Positions 17,153-25,627 of a stretch of 64,000 bases of DNA are shown here, one piece after another. Below the pieces are notes generated by a model. The model saw only the letters and a list, made by a program, of their open reading frames with translations, was not told the DNA's origin and made no database searches. The first letter of the stretch is position 1, and every line of letters begins with the position of its first letter. Source of the DNA: Kumtagia yinganensis (GTDB lineage Bacteria > Pseudomonadota > Alphaproteobacteria > Rhizobiales > Rhizobiaceae); assembly GCF_040081985.1 (NCBI RefSeq), contig NZ_JBEBMH010000007.1, forward strand, positions 124,001 through 188,000. Reading direction: 5' to 3'. The position numbers were made by a program, and so were the translations under genes.

Positions 17153-18439
17153 ATGTCCGAAAACGCATCGCTTCAAGCCCGCCGCGTCGCCGCGATCCCG
17201 CGTGGGGTCGCAACCGCCTATCCGGTGTTCGCCGAGCGCGCCGAGAATTCGGAACTGTGGGACAGGGACGGCCGCCGCTTCATCGATTTCGCCGGCGGCA
17301 TAGCGGTGCTCAACACCGGCCATCGCCACCCGAAGGTGATCGCCGCGGTCAAGGCGCAGCTTGACGCCTTCACCCATACGGCCTTCCAGATCGTTCCCTA
17401 TGAGCCGTACATTGCGCTGTGCGAAAAGCTCAACAAGCTGGCCCCTTTCAAGGGCGAGGCAAAGTCCATCCTGTTCTCGACCGGAGCCGAAGCGGTTGAA
17501 AACGCGATGAAAATCGCCCGCGCCCATACCGGACGCACCAACGTCATCGCATTCTCCGGCGCCTTCCACGGACGAACCCTTTTCACCAGCGCGCTGACGG
17601 GCAAGGTTGCGCCATACAAGAAAAAGTTCGGGCCGATGCCGGCAGGCGTCTGGCACGTGCCTTTCCCGATGCCGCAGGACAATGTGACGGTGGCGGATTC
17701 GCTGAGGGCGATCGAATATCTGTTCAGGGCCGACGTCGATCCCGCCAATGTCGCGGCTGTTATCATCGAGCCGGTGCAGGGCGAGGGCGGGTTCCATCCG
17801 GCGCCTGTCGAGCTTCTGCAGGCGCTGCGGAAAATCTGCGACGACCACGGCATCGTGCTGGTTGCCGACGAGGTGCAGACGGGTTTTGCACGCACCGGAA
17901 AGCTGTTCGGCATCGAGAATTCCGGCGTCGAGCCGGACCTGATCACCATTGCCAAGTCGCTGGCTGGCGGGTTCCCGCTGTCGGGCGTCGTCGGCAAGGC
18001 GGCGATCATGGACGCGCCCGACCCGGGCGGCCTGGGAGGCACCTATGCCGGCAGCCCGATCGCCTGCGCGGCGGCACTGGCAGTGTTGGATGTCATTGAA
18101 GAAGAAGGGCTTCTGGCGCGTTCGAACGCGCTGGGCGAGCGCATCAAGGGCGAATTGGAGCGGATTTCCAGGCGCAACGACACGGTGGCGATGGGGTTCA
18201 TCCGTGGGCCGGGCGCGATGGTGGCGTTCGATGTGCTGAAGGGGCGCGGCGCCAGCGAACCCGACGCCGACGCGACCAAGCGGGTGACGCAGGCAGCGCT
18301 TGCCGAAGGGCTGGTGCTGCTTTCCTGCGGCGTGCATGCCAACACGATCCGGATCCTCATGCCCCTGACGATCTCCGACGAGATTTTGGCGGAAGGCATG
18401 GGCAAGCTTGAGAAGGCGCTGGTTGCGGCGAACGCCTAG
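17153..18439 (+). CDS. gabT: 4-aminobutyrate aminotransferase
   Basis: A 428-residue PLP-dependent class III aminotransferase, converting GABA and 2-oxoglutarate into succinic semialdehyde and glutamate. Key features are GAEAVENAMKIAR (phosphate/PLP contacts), FHGRTLFTSALTGK, VVADEVQTGFARTGKLF, and the PLP lysine Lys268 in TIAKSLAGGFPLSG. MSENASLQARRVAAIPRGVATAYP is a typical GabT N-terminus, preceded by GAGGAAA. No gabD lies next to it, so the succinic semialdehyde step must be encoded elsewhere. Divergent from pfp. Confidence 0.95.
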   Translation: MSENASLQARRVAAIPRGVATAYPVFAERAENSELWDRDGRRFIDFAGGIAVLNTGHRHPKVIAAVKAQLDAFTHTAFQIVPYEPYIALCEKLNKLAPFKGEAKSILFSTGAEAVENAMKIARAHTGRTNVIAFSGAFHGRTLFTSALTGKVAPYKKKFGPMPAGVWHVPFPMPQDNVTVADSLRAIEYLFRADVDPANVAAVIIEPVQGEGGFHPAPVELLQALRKICDDHGIVLVADEVQTGFARTGKLFGIENSGVEPDLITIAKSLAGGFPLSGVVGKAAIMDAPDPGGLGGTYAGSPIACAAALAVLDVIEEEGLLARSNALGERIKGELERISRRNDTVAMGFIRGPGAMVAFDVLKGRGASEPDADATKRVTQAALAEGLVLLSCGVHANTIRILMPLTISDEILAEGMGKLEKALVAANA

Positions 18440-18533
18440 GCTGGTGTGAGCCGGATAGATTAGGCCTGACTTTCGACAGGCTCCACGCACGGGCGGCATC
18501 CTCCTGACAGTGTGTTGGCGGCAGGCCGTGTTA

Positions 18534-18558
18534 TGAGATGACCCAAGGGGTCATCTCA
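18534..18558. promoter_or_regulatory. Perfect 25-bp palindrome upstream of the alkC-like gene
   Basis: TGAGATGACCC, AAG, GGGTCATCTCA is a perfect inverted repeat with 11-base arms. It ends 16 bases before the ATG of the DNA alkylation repair gene and about 95 bases after the gabT stop. There is no T-run, so it fits an operator or an RNA hairpin covering the leader better than a terminator. The binding factor is unknown. Confidence 0.6.
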
Positions 18559-18574
18559 GTCGGCGTGGAAAAGC

Positions 18575-19681
18575 ATGCAGGAACAAGCTGATACAGGTGC
18601 GCCGGCGCTGAAGGAAATTTTCGACCGCCCCCGCCTTGCGCATATCGCGCGCGAGGCCGCCGCCGTTTCCGCCGGCTTCGATGCGGATGTTTTTTTGACG
18701 CGGGCGAGCGAGAACCTCGATGCGCTCGGCATCATGCAGCGGATGCGGCAGGTGGCGATGGGCCTGCATGCCGCGCTGCCGGGCGATTTCGCAGAAAACA
18801 TCAACGTTCTGGAAGCGCTTGCGCCGCGGCTGGGACACGATTTCGTTGCGATCTCGCTGGCCGAATATGTGGCGCTTTATGGCCTCGACGATTTCGATAT
18901 CTCCATGAAAGCGTTGAACTTTTTTACGCGCTTCGGCTCGGCGGAGTTCGCCGTCCGGCCCTTTCTCCTGCGCGACCTGAACCGGACATTGGCCGTAATG
19001 GAAGGCTGGGCCGAGGACAAGAACGAGCATGTGCGACGACTGGCCAGCGAAGGCTGCCGACCGCGCCTGCCCTGGGCGGCGCGCATTCCGGCGCTCATCA
19101 AAGATCCGTCGCCGGTCGCGCCGATCCTTGAAAGGCTGAAAAGCGATCCGAGCCTCTACGTACGCAAGTCGGTCGCCAACCATTTGAACGATATCGGCAA
19201 GGATCATGCCGATTGGATGCTCGAGCGGCTGGAGCGCTGGCCGCTTGACGACCCGCGTACGGCATGGATTGCTAAACATGCCCTCAGGTCATTGATAAAA
19301 AAGGGAGATTCGCGCGCTTTGGCGCTGGTCGGAGCCGGCGGAAAGCCGCTGGTTCGCGTCGAGACAATGGCTGTGGCGCCCCCGGAAATCCGGCTCGGTG
19401 GCCGGCTATCAGTCACAGCAAAAGTGGTTTCGACCTCGGACGAGAGCCAGCGATTGGTGGTGGACTATGCCGTTCATTACGTGAAGAAAAACGGCGCGGC
19501 GAACCGGAAAGTGTTCAAGCTCAGGGTTGTCGACCTCGCTCCCAAGAGTACATGCGACCTGTCGATCAGCCAGACGGTGAAGGATTTCACGACGCGGAAG
19601 CATTTTGCCGGTCATCATCGCGTCGACCTTCTGGTCAATGGCGAGACGCTTGCGCAGAGTGGCTTCAACCTGCTGATCTGA
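18575..19681 (+). CDS. AlkC/AlkD-family DNA alkylation repair glycosylase with C-terminal Ig-like domain
   Basis: A 368-residue cytoplasmic protein. Residues 1 to about 265 are helical HEAT-like repeats with NEHVRRLASEGCRPRLPWA and SDPSLYVRKSVANHLNDIGKDH, both conserved in AlkC. The AlkC branch removes 3-methyladenine-type lesions without flipping the base. Residues from about 270 (VETMAVAPPEIRLGGRLSVTAKVVST) to the end look like an immunoglobulin-like beta domain, found in part of the AlkC family and proposed to contact DNA. It stands alone on its strand behind a perfect palindrome. Family membership is firm; the exact lesion range is not visible. Confidence 0.88.
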   Translation: MQEQADTGAPALKEIFDRPRLAHIAREAAAVSAGFDADVFLTRASENLDALGIMQRMRQVAMGLHAALPGDFAENINVLEALAPRLGHDFVAISLAEYVALYGLDDFDISMKALNFFTRFGSAEFAVRPFLLRDLNRTLAVMEGWAEDKNEHVRRLASEGCRPRLPWAARIPALIKDPSPVAPILERLKSDPSLYVRKSVANHLNDIGKDHADWMLERLERWPLDDPRTAWIAKHALRSLIKKGDSRALALVGAGGKPLVRVETMAVAPPEIRLGGRLSVTAKVVSTSDESQRLVVDYAVHYVKKNGAANRKVFKLRVVDLAPKSTCDLSISQTVKDFTTRKHFAGHHRVDLLVNGETLAQSGFNLLI

Positions 19682-20101
19682 TTGGGTTTTTCGAAACTGG
19701 GTGCCGCGGCCGCGCTCGCAGCGCCAGCGCTTTCAGTTCGCGCGTCAAGTTCGGAGTATCAAATTGTTTCAAATGCTTGTCGGAATTTCACGGCTGCCAA
19801 CCGCCGATTGGCCTGACGCGAAGGTGCCGCGGACTTGCCGGGGGAGCGTCTTGCCGGGTTTTCGCGTGCCATGGCCGGCCGCTTCGTGATTTTGGCGTGA
19901 CGTGAAATCGCAAGAAGTGATCCGGCTTTCTTGTTCCTTCGGTTTTGCCTTTTCGCGGCCCCAGGGCTCAAGCGGTCACATCTGAAAACGACGGGAAGGG
20001 ATCGTCTTGTACCGTTGCCTCTAACCCCTCCCGTAAGCGGGAGGGGACTTTGCGGACCCAATGCAAGCAAGCGGCCGACGATCGTTGCTTGGCGGCACAT
20101 C
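19682..20101. other. Intergenic region between the alkC-like gene and xylA
   Basis: These 420 bases between two converging genes show no convincing coding sequence. Apart from the hairpin listed at 20025-20046, nothing structured was recognised. Confidence 0.55.
20025..20046. terminator. Strong hairpin between converging genes, possible terminator
   Basis: CCCCTCCCG, TAAG, CGGGAGGGG forms a perfect 9-bp GC stem with a 4-base loop. It lies beyond the stop of xylA on the minus strand and after the alkC-like gene on the plus strand, so it could end either transcript. Neither side has a full T-run (ACTTTG on the plus strand). It may also be the remnant of one arm of a palindromic element. Confidence 0.4.
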
Positions 20102-21412
20102 TCAAACGTAGCGGTTTACGACGTTCTCCAAAAGCTCCTGGCGGCCGGAGCGGGGCTGGGGTTCGATGCCGCGGCTTTCCACATAGTGGGCAATCTCCTC
20201 CAGCGTGTAGCCGCCGGCCAGGACCTTCCGCGCCTCGGCGCCATCCCAGCCGGCGTAACGCTCGGCGAGCGGGCCGGAGAGCGCCTTGTCCTCGATCATC
20301 TTCGCCGCCGCCTTGAGGCCGCGGGCACAGCAATCCATGGCGCCGATGTGGCCGATCAGCAGGTCCTGCGGGTCGAGCGACTGGCGGCGCAGCTTTGCGT
20401 CGAAATTGGTGCCGCCCGTGGTGAAGCCGCCGGCCTGCAGCACATAATAATAGGCCAGCGCCATTTCCGGCACGTTGTTGGGGAACTGGTCGGTGTCCCA
20501 GCCTGATTGGTAGTCGTTGCGGTTCATGTCGATCGAGCCGAAGATGCCGAGGCTGCCGGCCAGGGCGAGTTCATGCTCGAAGGAGTGGCCGGCGAGGATG
20601 GCGTGGCCTTGCTCGATATTGACCTTGACCTCGTTCTCCAGCCCGAAATCCTTGAGGAAGCCGTAGACCGTGGCGACGTCGTAGTCGTACTGGTGTTTCG
20701 TCGGCTCCTGCGGCTTCGGCTCGATCAGGATGGTGCCGTTGAAGCCGATCTTGTGCTTGTAGTCGACGACCATCTGCAGGAAGCGGCCGGCCTGCTGGCG
20801 CTCGCGCTTCAGGTCGGTGTTGAGCAGGGTCTCATAGCCCTCGCGGCCACCCCACAGCACATAGTTCTCGCCGCCTAGCCTCTTCGTGACGTCGATGCAC
20901 TTTTTCACCGTCGCCGCCGAATAGAGGAACACGTCGGGGTCGGGATTGGTGGCCGCGCCCGCCATGAAGCGCCGGTTGGAGAACAGGTTCGCCGTGCCCC
21001 ACAAAAGCTTGACGCCGGTCTCGGCCTGCTTCTGAGCGAAGATGTCGGCGATCGCGTCGAGCCGGGCGACGCTTTCCGCATAATTCTTTCCCTCGGGGCG
21101 AACGTCGGCATCGTGGAAGCAGTAGTAGGGAGCGCCGAGCAGCGAGAACATCTCGAAGGCGACGTCGGCCTTCAGCTTGGCAAGCTCCATCGTGTCGCCG
21201 AACCAAGGGCGCTCGAAGGTCTGGCCGCCGAACGGGTCGCCACCCGGCCAAGCGAAGGAGTGCCAATAGGCGACGGCGAAGCGCAAATGGTCCTCCATGC
21301 GCTTGCCGGCGATCACCTCGTCCTTGTTGTAGAAGCGGTAGGCCAGCGGATTGGTGGATTCCGGGCCTTCGTATTTGGCCGGCTTGATGTCGCCGAAAAA
21401 TCCGGTGCTCAT
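20102..21412 (-). CDS. xylA: Xylose isomerase
   Basis: A 436-residue cytoplasmic metalloenzyme interconverting D-xylose and D-xylulose. The family signatures are all present: FHDADVRPEG, the WGGREGYETLLNTDLKRE block, IEPKPQEPTKHQYD (metal-binding glutamate and lysine) and the later GSIDMNRNDYQSGWDTDQFP. Length is typical. It is followed further along the same strand order by xylB upstream at 23564, but a plus-strand gene and a palindromic repeat separate the two, so they are probably separate transcripts. No xylose transporter or xylR is in the window. Confidence 0.97.
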   Translation of the reverse strand: MSTGFFGDIKPAKYEGPESTNPLAYRFYNKDEVIAGKRMEDHLRFAVAYWHSFAWPGGDPFGGQTFERPWFGDTMELAKLKADVAFEMFSLLGAPYYCFHDADVRPEGKNYAESVARLDAIADIFAQKQAETGVKLLWGTANLFSNRRFMAGAATNPDPDVFLYSAATVKKCIDVTKRLGGENYVLWGGREGYETLLNTDLKRERQQAGRFLQMVVDYKHKIGFNGTILIEPKPQEPTKHQYDYDVATVYGFLKDFGLENEVKVNIEQGHAILAGHSFEHELALAGSLGIFGSIDMNRNDYQSGWDTDQFPNNVPEMALAYYYVLQAGGFTTGGTNFDAKLRRQSLDPQDLLIGHIGAMDCCARGLKAAAKMIEDKALSGPLAERYAGWDGAEARKVLAGGYTLEEIAHYVESRGIEPQPRSGRQELLENVVNRYV

Positions 21413-21558
21413 GATTTTTTCTCCTCTCGAATTTCAGCCGGCCGTTTCAGCCGCAGTGGATTGGATGAATGGCGTGCGCCCCGATTACGTCGCGCGTAAT
21501 TGGTTTGCCGCAGGCGATGCCGCAAAAGGCTCCTGTCGAAACAACAGGAGACAGAACC

Positions 21559-21918
21559 ATGACCGAACTGAACATGATCGCCGAACGCTACATCGCGGCG
21601 TGGAACGAGACCGATGCAGCCGCACGGGAAACGCTTCTCGGTCCGGCTTTCACCGCCGACATCAGCTACGCCGATCCGGTTATGGAGGGAGAGGGCCATG
21701 ACGGGCTGAGTACGCTGATCGCGGGTGTGCAGCAAAAATTTGCCGGCTTCCGGTTCTCGCTGAAGGGAACGCCGGACGGTTTTGCCGACTATATCCGCTT
21801 TTCGTGGGCGCTCGGACCGGAAGGCATGGAATCGGTGATCGAGGGCACCGATGTTGGCATCATCAAAGGTGGCAAGCTCAGCATGGTGCGGGGATTTTTG
21901 GATAAGGTGCCGGGGTAG
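21559..21918 (+). CDS. SnoaL-like polyketide cyclase-fold protein
   Basis: A 119-residue NTF2-like protein. MIAERYIAAWNETDAAARETLL, SYADPVMEGEGHDGLSTLI and SLKGTPDGFADYIRFSWALG are the usual pattern of nuclear transport factor 2/SnoaL domain proteins of rhizobia. The ATG is preceded by AGGAG at 8-12 bases. It is divergent from xylA and ends just before an R2 palindrome. Its substrate is unknown, and it is unrelated in sequence detail to the other SnoaL-like protein at 8683. Confidence 0.72.
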   Translation: MTELNMIAERYIAAWNETDAAARETLLGPAFTADISYADPVMEGEGHDGLSTLIAGVQQKFAGFRFSLKGTPDGFADYIRFSWALGPEGMESVIEGTDVGIIKGGKLSMVRGFLDKVPG

Positions 21919-21945
21919 GGCATGTCGATGTTTAGGCGAGGCGGT

Positions 21946-22103
21946 CACCCCCCTTTGTCCTGCCGGACATCTCCCCCTCAAGGGGGGAGATTGGCCGGCC
22001 GCTCGGTTTTCGCCAACCTCGATCGTCGCAAGAGAGAGCCGGACGGCAAAGCTGCCAATCTCCCCCCTTGAGGGGGAGATGTCCGGCAGGACAGAGGGGG
22101 GTG
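21946..22103. repeat. R2 palindromic repeat, copy A
   Basis: A 158-bp inverted repeat. The outer arms read CACCCCCCTTTGTCCTGCCG, followed by GACATCTCCCCCTCAAGGGG, then GGGAGATTGGC, with the complement on the right. Two other copies of exactly the same length occur at 45831 and 50355. It lies between the SnoaL-like gene and the end of xylB, where the long stem could act as a bidirectional terminator. Confidence 0.93.
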
Positions 22104-22112
22104 ATAAAACCC

Positions 22113-23564
22113 TCACATCGTGCCCCTGATCGCCGGATAGAGCGCGCGATAGCGGGCGTAGGCTTCGTCGTAGGCGGCGGTGAGCTTTTCGACCGGCTCG
22201 ATCGTCTCGGCAGTGACGGGGGGGGTGAGCACATGGTGCGGATCGGCTTTTTCGGCGGCGATGAGGCCGAGGCGGGCGGCGCCGAAGGCCGCGCCGAAAT
22301 CCCCGTCGGCGGGGATTTCGACCGGAATTTTCAGCGCCGTGGCAATGGCCTTCAGCCAGTAGTGCGAGCGCGAGCCGCCGCCGACGGCGGTGACGCGCTT
22401 CAATTCGGTGCCGGCGGCCTGCAACGCTTGCAGACTGTCGCGGAAGGCGAAGGCGACGCCTTCCAGCACGGCCTGTGTCAATACCGCGACATCCGATTCA
22501 TGCGCCAGTCCGGTGAAGGAGCCGCGGATGGCCGCGTCGTTGTGCGGCGTGCGTTCGCCGGAGAGATATGGCAGGAAGGTCACGCCGGTCGGTTTCCGCA
22601 GCCCCTCGCCGAGATCGGTGGTCAGGTCGGCGGCGCCGCGGCCGGTGATCGAGGAAAGCCAGTTGAGCGAATCCGTGGCCGACAGGATAACGCCCATCTG
22701 ATGCCAGGCGTTGGGCAAGGCATGGCAGAAGGCATGCACCGCGCTTTCGGGATTGGGGAGGTAAGAATCGTTGGCCGCGAACAACACGCCCGAAGTGCCG
22801 AGCGAGACGAAGGCCTGACCGGCCCTGACCGTACCCATACCACAGGCCGAAGCGGCGTTGTCGCCGGCACCGCCGGCCACCACGACGCCGGACGGCAGGC
22901 CCCAGCGCTCGGCCAGTTCGGCCCGCAACGTGCCTGCGTGTTCGGTGCCCTCGACCAGCGACGGCATGTGCTTTTCGTCGAGATGCGTGGCTTCAAGCAG
23001 AGGCGCCGACCATTTTCGCGCACCGGTGTCGAGCCATGAGGTGCCCGCTGAATCGGACATTTCCGAAAGATGCTCGCCGGTCAGCCACAGGCGCAGATAG
23101 TCCTTCGGCAGAAGCACCTTCCGCACCTTGTCGAAGACTTCCGGTTCGTTGTTCCTGACCCACACCAGTTTCGGCGCCGTGAAGCCGGGAAACACGATGT
23201 TGCCGGTGATTTTCCGGAACCGCGGGTCGGCGTCGAGTTCGGCCGCCTCGCGGAAGCTGCGGGTGTCATTCCAGAGTATGCAGGGCCGCAGTACCACGTC
23301 GCCGTCGCCCAAAATGGTTGCGCCGTGCATGTGGCCGGAGAGGCCGATGCCCTTCACTGCCGCCGTCTCTTTCGGATGCTTCTTCTTCAGCGCTGCGAAG
23401 GCGGCCCCGGTCGCCTCGATCCAGTCCGCCGGGTCCTGCTCGGACCAGCCGGGATTCGGCCGCGATACTTCGATCGATGCGCTGGCCGAACCGATCACCC
23501 GCTGATCCCGGTCGATCAGCAGCAATTTCACGCCGGACGTGCCGAGGTCTATGCCGAGATACAT
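22113..23564 (-). CDS. xylB: Xylulokinase
   Basis: A 483-residue FGGY-family kinase that phosphorylates D-xylulose, the step after XylA. The N-terminus MYLGIDLGTSGVKLLLIDRD is the phosphate-1 motif. GLSGHMHGA, LWNDTRS, GGAGDNAASACGMG and the late GGGSRSHYWLKAIA are typical of xylulokinases. The start at 23564 follows GGGGGAGGA. The open frame continues a further 150 codons upstream but lacks family sequence there. Function with xylA is secure from both identities. Confidence 0.95.
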   Translation of the reverse strand: MYLGIDLGTSGVKLLLIDRDQRVIGSASASIEVSRPNPGWSEQDPADWIEATGAAFAALKKKHPKETAAVKGIGLSGHMHGATILGDGDVVLRPCILWNDTRSFREAAELDADPRFRKITGNIVFPGFTAPKLVWVRNNEPEVFDKVRKVLLPKDYLRLWLTGEHLSEMSDSAGTSWLDTGARKWSAPLLEATHLDEKHMPSLVEGTEHAGTLRAELAERWGLPSGVVVAGGAGDNAASACGMGTVRAGQAFVSLGTSGVLFAANDSYLPNPESAVHAFCHALPNAWHQMGVILSATDSLNWLSSITGRGAADLTTDLGEGLRKPTGVTFLPYLSGERTPHNDAAIRGSFTGLAHESDVAVLTQAVLEGVAFAFRDSLQALQAAGTELKRVTAVGGGSRSHYWLKAIATALKIPVEIPADGDFGAAFGAARLGLIAAEKADPHHVLTPPVTAETIEPVEKLTAAYDEAYARYRALYPAIRGTM

Positions 23565-23929
23565 CGCATCATCCTCCCCCACGCCGCCAGGCTGCATGTC
23601 CTGGCAGTCGTTTTGCAGCCCCGGCGGTCGGGCCGCGAAGGCCATTCGCCGGAGAAGGACCTTTTCATAACAAAAAATCCGCCTCTGCGAATGGGCAAAA
23701 GCGGCTTCGGTGAATATTTTTTTCGACGCTCGGAAAAAATGATGAAAAATGAGGTGCCCGACATCCCGTAGCCGCCCTTCCGCCGGCAAGACTATGCCGA
23801 GGTGCGCAGGGAGAGATCGGCGCGTCACTTCACCGGAGGGTCGTGCGACATCGACCGATCGAAGGACTTGTCTCGTCCTCCGGTTGAAAGTAGGGGTTTC
23901 GCGGGCGATATCGACAATCTGGGGGAGCA
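23565..23929. other. Region upstream of xylB
   Basis: These 365 bases contain AT-rich tracts at 23660-23760 (ATATTTTTTTCG and GGAAAAAATGATGAAAAATG), consistent with promoter DNA for xylB or for the divergent lipoprotein gene. No protein-coding sequence or clear operator was recognised. Confidence 0.5.
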
Positions 23930-24267
23930 ATGAAGCGAGTATCAATCCTGGTTGGGGCCGCGCTTTTGGTGTTGGCGGGCTGCACGACAGGCAAGGAAGA
24001 GTACGCAACAGCACAGACGGCGCTTGAGGGCAGCCCGAAGCTGCGGGCCATGACCATAGCAGAATGCGGCAAGCGGCTGGACCGAAAATCCGCCGACAGC
24101 AAGGAAATGCTCGCGGCGATCATGAACGTGCCGACCAAATCAGTCGTTGGCGTTGTCGGCGGGTGATCAATGGAATATCCAACGGACGCATCACGCACGC
24201 GGAATTCGTCGCGGCCGAACGCGGGCATCCAAGCCCGACGGTCATCCGCGTCCTGCAGGGGCGCTGA
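23930..24267 (+). pseudogene. Small lipoprotein gene disrupted by a frameshift
   Basis: The frame from the ATG at 23930 gives a lipoprotein: signal peptide MKRVSILVGAALLVLAG ending in the lipobox LAGC (cysteine at residue 18), then MTIAECGKRLDRKSADSKEM. It stops at 24166 after KSVVGVVGG. Shifting by one base at about 24150-24160 lets the reading continue as CRRVINGISNGRITHAEF and on to VIRVLQGR, stopping at 24267. The second part reads like the natural end of the protein (TKSVVGV, one residue, CRRVINGIS). A one-base deletion is inferred. Alternatively the short 78-residue form is made. Function unknown, outer or inner membrane anchored. Confidence 0.65.
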
Positions 24268-24310
24268 CAGAAAGAAATTGGTGCAATCAGGCGGCCGGCG
24301 TCTCGCGACG

Positions 24311-25627
24311 TCAGATGATTGCCGCCCGCCTTGCCAACAGCGCCGACAGTGGGCTGGCCGGGCGGGCCGCCAGACGTTTCGCGGTAAGCGTGTGTGCCAG
24401 CGCCCGGTCGTCGGCGCGTAGCGCCGCCTCGATCAGCGTCAGCTCGATGACGTCGCGCTGGGCGTGGCTGCCGCCGAACCGATGGGCGATTGCCGGCAGC
24501 GGGCGCAAGGCGGTGACTGCGTCCGCATAGCGGCCTTCGCCGAAGGCCTTGATGCCGAGCGCGGCGGGGTAGCCGACATCGCGGGTGAAGGCGGCGTTGT
24601 CGCTGTCGCCGCGCATCGCATCCTGCTGCGCCGTAAGCAGGCTACTCACGGCATCCTCGCGGCCGGCGCCGACGAAGGCCATCATGGCGTGCATGTCGTT
24701 GAAGGCGTAGTTGCCGTCGCGCGCCTTGGGCAGCCAGCTTTCGGCAAGCGGCGCCCAGCGAGTGCCGACATCGATGCCGCCGAGCGCTAGGCGCCACAGG
24801 ATGGCGGAAGCGTCGAGCAGGTTGAGCGCCAAAGTCGGACGGCCGCCGTAAATCGGCCCGTCGAACAGCGCCAGCACTTCTTCCGTCTCGCCGAGATCGT
24901 AGTGGAACAGCGCGAGGTGCCACCAGTTGTGGATCTGCAAAAAGCTGCGTCCGGTCCAGCCGGCCTGATTGCCGCGCATCCAGGCAATGCCGTCGCGCTG
25001 GCGGCACTGCATCTCCATGACATGCGCGACGGCATGCTGCGCCCAGCCGTCGCGCGGTTCCAGCTCGACGGCCTGGCGTCCGAGTTTTTCGGCAGCGGCA
25101 TAGTCGGCATTCTCCTCGAGGCCAAACGCCTGCATCCCGAGGATGGCATGGCAGCCCGGCATATCCACCGACCAGAAGGGCATCGCGGCGGCGATGCGGT
25201 CCCGCAGCATCGTCGAATTGCCGGTGAAAAAATCGATCTGGTGGCCGGCCTGCAGGGCCAGTGCGTCGCGCGGATTGTCGGCCGACACCTCCGCCAGGAC
25301 ACGACCCGCCTCGTGCCACGAGCCGGCGGCGAGATGGCCGAGGGCTGCGACGTGGCCACGCTCGCGGGCCGTCGCCGGCAGCCTCGTCGCCGCCAGATGG
25401 CAGGACGCGGCAATCGCCATAGCAGCCTTCTCGGTCGAGAGACCGTAGAGATAGCCCATCAGCACATGCGCCATCACGAAGCGCGGGCTTGAGCCTATGG
25501 CGCGGTCGACCGAGCCGACGGGATCGCCGGCAAAACACTGGAGCTCATGCAGCGCGCTCTCGTAGGCGGCGACGCTGTCAGGCCCCGCACCCGTGAGTTC
25601 CAGCCCAAGCCTGTCCTTGAATGCCAT
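24311..25627 (-). CDS. Tetratricopeptide-repeat protein (TTC38-like family)
   Basis: A 438-residue, mostly helical soluble protein with repeated 34-residue TPR-like units, most visible in the first half (ALHELQCFAGDPVGSVDRAIGSS, GHLAAGSWHEAGRVLAEVSADNPRDALALQAGH). MPGCHAILGMQAFGLEENADY and DGWAQHAVAHVMEMQ match the bacterial TTC38-like family of unknown function. The start at 25627 (MAFKDRLGLELTG) is preceded by GGAAGGG; an extra 26 codons upstream look non-coding. It is not part of an obvious operon. The biochemical role is not known. Confidence 0.78.
   Translation of the reverse strand: MAFKDRLGLELTGAGPDSVAAYESALHELQCFAGDPVGSVDRAIGSSPRFVMAHVLMGYLYGLSTEKAAMAIAASCHLAATRLPATARERGHVAALGHLAAGSWHEAGRVLAEVSADNPRDALALQAGHQIDFFTGNSTMLRDRIAAAMPFWSVDMPGCHAILGMQAFGLEENADYAAAEKLGRQAVELEPRDGWAQHAVAHVMEMQCRQRDGIAWMRGNQAGWTGRSFLQIHNWWHLALFHYDLGETEEVLALFDGPIYGGRPTLALNLLDASAILWRLALGGIDVGTRWAPLAESWLPKARDGNYAFNDMHAMMAFVGAGREDAVSSLLTAQQDAMRGDSDNAAFTRDVGYPAALGIKAFGEGRYADAVTALRPLPAIAHRFGGSHAQRDVIELTLIEAALRADDRALAHTLTAKRLAARPASPLSALLARRAAII

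Noticed and set aside
16931..18499. N-terminal extension of the phosphofructokinase frame
   Set aside because: The extension is antisense to gabT. The family N-terminus and a strong ribosome site fix the start at 16930.
21946..22103. CRISPR or direct-repeat array
   Set aside because: The repeats here and elsewhere are inverted arms of single palindromes; there are no regularly spaced direct repeats and no cas genes.
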